Of a stretch of 64,000 nucleotides of DNA, positions 62,300 through 64,000 are shown one piece after another. The notes beneath the pieces were generated by a model. It was not told where the DNA came from. It was given only the letters and a program-made list of their open reading frames with translations, and ran no database searches. Position 1 is the first letter of the stretch, and every line of letters starts with the position of its first letter. Where the stretch lies: NCBI RefSeq assembly GCF_900176375.1, contig NZ_FWYF01000001.1, positions 1,746,449-1,810,448 on the forward strand. The letters run 5' to 3'. Source of the DNA: Reichenbachiella faecimaris. GTDB lineage: Bacteria > Bacteroidota > Bacteroidia > Cytophagales > Cyclobacteriaceae. A program made the translations under genes and the position numbers.

Positions 62300-62374
62300 A
62301 AAAAAGACCCAGCGTCTCCAGGTCTTTTAATAGTCTACTTGAAAAGGTTCGTGAAGGGCTTGCACCTTCGCTGC
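62298..62374 (-). repeat. Two-hairpin 3' element, copy 2
   Basis: Minus strand: hairpin A (GCGAAGG, loop TGCAAGC, CCTTCAC), linker with CCTTTTCAAG, hairpin B (GACC, inner TGGAGACGCT, GGGTC), then eight T. Loops and linker match copy 1 (51941-52011) while the stem bases of A differ in a compensating way. It lies 35 bases after the stop of the YqaE-like gene on the same strand, in a 3' UTR position; on the + strand it also ends the TPR gene. Confidence 0.7.
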
Positions 62375-62408
62375 ACTAATTAATTATCGTTAGGTTTTTG
62401 AAGTCTAT

Positions 62409-62627
62409 TTAATTAGATGAAGAATAAAACATCCCTCTTCTTGAACGTCTCTTGGTGCCTCGAATCACAGCCATCGACCAGGCCGTAGCAGGCAACCATC
62501 CGACAATCGTCATCTGTAATATCAAACAAATGATACCTTTCTTATACTTTCCTAAGTGCAGGAAAACATTCCAAGGACAAATCAGTGCGTCTATGTAAAT
62601 CATCGCTGCTGCATTTTGTTTTACCAT
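62409..62627 (-). CDS. YqaE/Pmp3-like small membrane protein
   Basis: 72 aa with two transmembrane helices. ALICPWNVFLHLGKYKKGI and LILQMTIVGWLPATAWSMAVI correspond to the two conserved stretches of the YqaE/Pmp3 family, small stress-associated plasma-membrane proteins; the tail is basic and Ser-rich. The exact family role in bacteria is unknown. Its 3' UTR carries copy 2 of the two-hairpin element. A strong hairpin lies just upstream of its start. Confidence 0.7.
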   Translation of the reverse strand: MVKQNAAAMIYIDALICPWNVFLHLGKYKKGIICLILQMTIVGWLPATAWSMAVIRGTKRRSRRGMFYSSSN

Positions 62628-62632
62628 TTTTA

Positions 62633-62664
62633 AAATAAGGCATGCCCTAACACATGCCTTATTT
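62633..62664. terminator. Perfect 12-bp hairpin upstream of the YqaE-like gene
   Basis: AAATAAGGCATG, loop CCCTAACA, CATGCCTTATTT. Weak U tracts on both sides. It begins 6 bases upstream of the ATG, so on the minus strand it would be transcribed in the leader unless transcription starts inside it. Confidence 0.55.
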
Positions 62665-63160
62665 AATACTCGCTGCTGTGTCCATTATTCAGTGATCTGT
62701 CTTTCAAAATGCTGGTTCTGACGCGACAATCAAATAAACAGACACCCTCTTTTCAACTTAGTAAACGGCTACCTTCTTTCTCATAATAGCTTTCTACTTC
62801 CTGTCTACCCCTCTTCCTCCTCGCTAGAAATACCATATTTAGTATTCTATCGACTAAGTTGATCAAGAGTGATTGTCGGCCATCATTCGACCACCGACCT
62901 GCCGCAATTACTTGCGGCAATCATATGCTGGTCCTAAAAAGATCTTATAGCCGAATAGCTATTAAATGCTTCTAATGCACGCCTCAAATAAAGACACTAA
63001 AGGCGCTTATCAAAAGATTTGATGGGTAACAAATGGATATCAACAGTTCAAAGCTTTGAAAAACTCTAAAATTTATACAAGCTAAGTTTTAACTACCGCT
63101 GGGAATGAGATTCCATAAATTGACTTTCTTTGTGTATCTGATTTTTGACAATCAAGACGC
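62665..63160. other. Gene-free stretch with one hairpin
   Basis: About 500 bases without a convincing reading frame. It contains a perfect hairpin (TGCCGCAA, loop TTAC, TTGCGGCA; 62900-62919). A segment at 62665-62690 faintly resembles the sequence next to copy 1 of the two-hairpin element (AATRGACACARCARCGA on the minus strand). No -7 box for the following gene was identified with confidence; nothing else seen. Confidence 0.5.
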
Positions 63161-64000
63161 ATGAGAAGATTAATTACACTAGTACTGACTTGCATATTCT
63201 GTCAGCACCTGGCACATCCACAGTCGGAGGTGCCTCTACCGGACACAATTAAACTTTCCAAGCATGAATTGATCTCATGGCTGGATTCGTCTTCTCATAC
63301 ATTGAGCGAAACTAGTCTACCAGACTATATTGAAACTATAGAAAACCATCTGGACAGTTTAAGCAGAGATCAAACTATTCGATACTTGCAGACGGCGTTG
63401 ACCTATTCAGTAGAACAAAAACTTTCCAACCCAAAAATTCATTACCTCATATCTGAGGAATATTACAGTAAACTTTCCTATGACACGGCCTCCTATCATG
63501 TAGACCAGTTGCTGGAGTTATATGATCAGGCAAACCCCAGACATTTGGCGCTAGCCCTGGAAATTAAGGCAAGCGGTCTGCTGCGAACAGAAAAATTTGA
63601 GAACCTTAAAAAACTCCTTGATGAACATCGGGAATTTTTGATCAGCCAATTTCCTCACAATTATTTGTACATCTTCAATTTGCTGCTTTACAGCTATATG
63701 GTTACTTCCAGGTATGATGATGTAATAATGGAAAGTCAAGACGCGCTACAATTAGCTCAAGAAACAGAAGACCACGTCAACGTTATTCTATTGCAAAATA
63801 AAATGGCAGCTGCTCATAAGAATAATAAAAACTATGATATTGCTAGAAGCTACTTATTAAAAAGTTTACAAATAGTCAAAGAGCATCCCAATCCACATTC
63901 TGAGTCTTATATTCAATATGACTTGGGGTTGTTGTATCGTGATATGGGTGATTTAGACTCTGCCATAGTTCATGTCAAAAAAGCATTATCGCTTATGGCT
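63161..64000 (+). CDS. TPR-type signalling protein, 3' end outside window
   Basis: The frame is open from ATG 63161 to the last base (280 codons). Signal peptide (RRLITLVLTCIFCQHLAHPQ), then helical repeats including several TPR-like units (YDDVIMESQDALQLAQETED, YDIARSYLLKSLQIVKE, GDLDSAIVHVKKALSLM). The beginning resembles the sensor halves of the TPR kinases and the TPR-HTH protein elsewhere in the window. What follows (a kinase, an HTH domain or nothing) lies outside, so the role cannot be set. Confidence 0.8.
   Translation, partial: MRRLITLVLTCIFCQHLAHPQSEVPLPDTIKLSKHELISWLDSSSHTLSETSLPDYIETIENHLDSLSRDQTIRYLQTALTYSVEQKLSNPKIHYLISEEYYSKLSYDTASYHVDQLLELYDQANPRHLALALEIKASGLLRTEKFENLKKLLDEHREFLISQFPHNYLYIFNLLLYSYMVTSRYDDVIMESQDALQLAQETEDHVNVILLQNKMAAAHKNNKNYDIARSYLLKSLQIVKEHPNPHSESYIQYDLGLLYRDMGDLDSAIVHVKKALSLMA

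Noticed and set aside
62880-62930. Hairpin region as a tRNA or other known RNA
   Set aside because: No cloverleaf, no T-loop sequence and no CCA end could be formed.

Overview
The window looks like a chromosomal segment of a marine-type Bacteroidota, probably order Cytophagales. The evidence is low GC, the alternative complex III (Act) plus caa3 oxidase operon, several proteins with type IX secretion (T9SS) C-terminal sorting domains, TPR-fused histidine kinases, and Bacteroidota -7 promoter boxes (TAnnTTTG). I see no rRNA, tRNA, CRISPR array, insertion sequence or integrase.

Layout. 1-8.0 kb: the end of an MlaF-like ABC ATPase, a large outer-membrane beta-barrel protein, and a very large NtrY-like histidine kinase coupled to it. 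8.0-24.8 kb (minus strand): a respiratory block. Complex III genes actABCDEF run directly into caa3 oxidase subunits, heme A synthesis (ctaA, ctaB) and subunit IV. After a strong terminator come assembly-type genes (degenerate SCO-like, DUF420, a small CxxC protein, DUF983). A good sigma-A promoter lies upstream of actA. Electrons would pass from quinol through ActB/ActC and the Act cytochromes to CuA and the heme-copper centre. 25-30 kb: a PadR regulator with a HAAS-like/M23 peptidase, an ACT-like protein divergent from lysA, an orphan histidine kinase and a lone ABC ATPase.

31-39.8 kb is the most unusual part. A NarL-type two-component system (TPR kinase plus LuxR-HTH regulator) sits beside an accessory cluster. 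The cluster holds an AidA/PixA-like protein, a protein resembling fungal GH72 beta-1,3-glucanosyltransferases, an unknown 97-aa protein, a T9SS-sorted protein, a tail-fibre-like repeat protein and a phage-tail-collar protein. NarL-style 7-2-7 inverted repeats recur in the intergenic gaps, and two of the genes share a nearly identical 33-bp upstream block. I read this as a candidate regulon.

40-50 kb: two secreted proteins of unknown function with a LytTR/LytS two-component system and a 21-bp-spaced direct repeat upstream of the first; a small lipoprotein; a WD40-caspase protein; and an orphan response regulator. 50-60 kb: three large T9SS proteins sharing Cys-containing modules; one seems to carry a frameshift in its sorting domain. 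60-64 kb: a TPR protein with the same DNA-binding-like output domain as the orphan regulator, a YqaE/Pmp3-like membrane protein, and a TPR gene cut by the window end. A two-hairpin element occurs after two unrelated minus-strand genes (about 52.0 and 62.3 kb).

All functional calls are by reading protein motifs; no database search was run.
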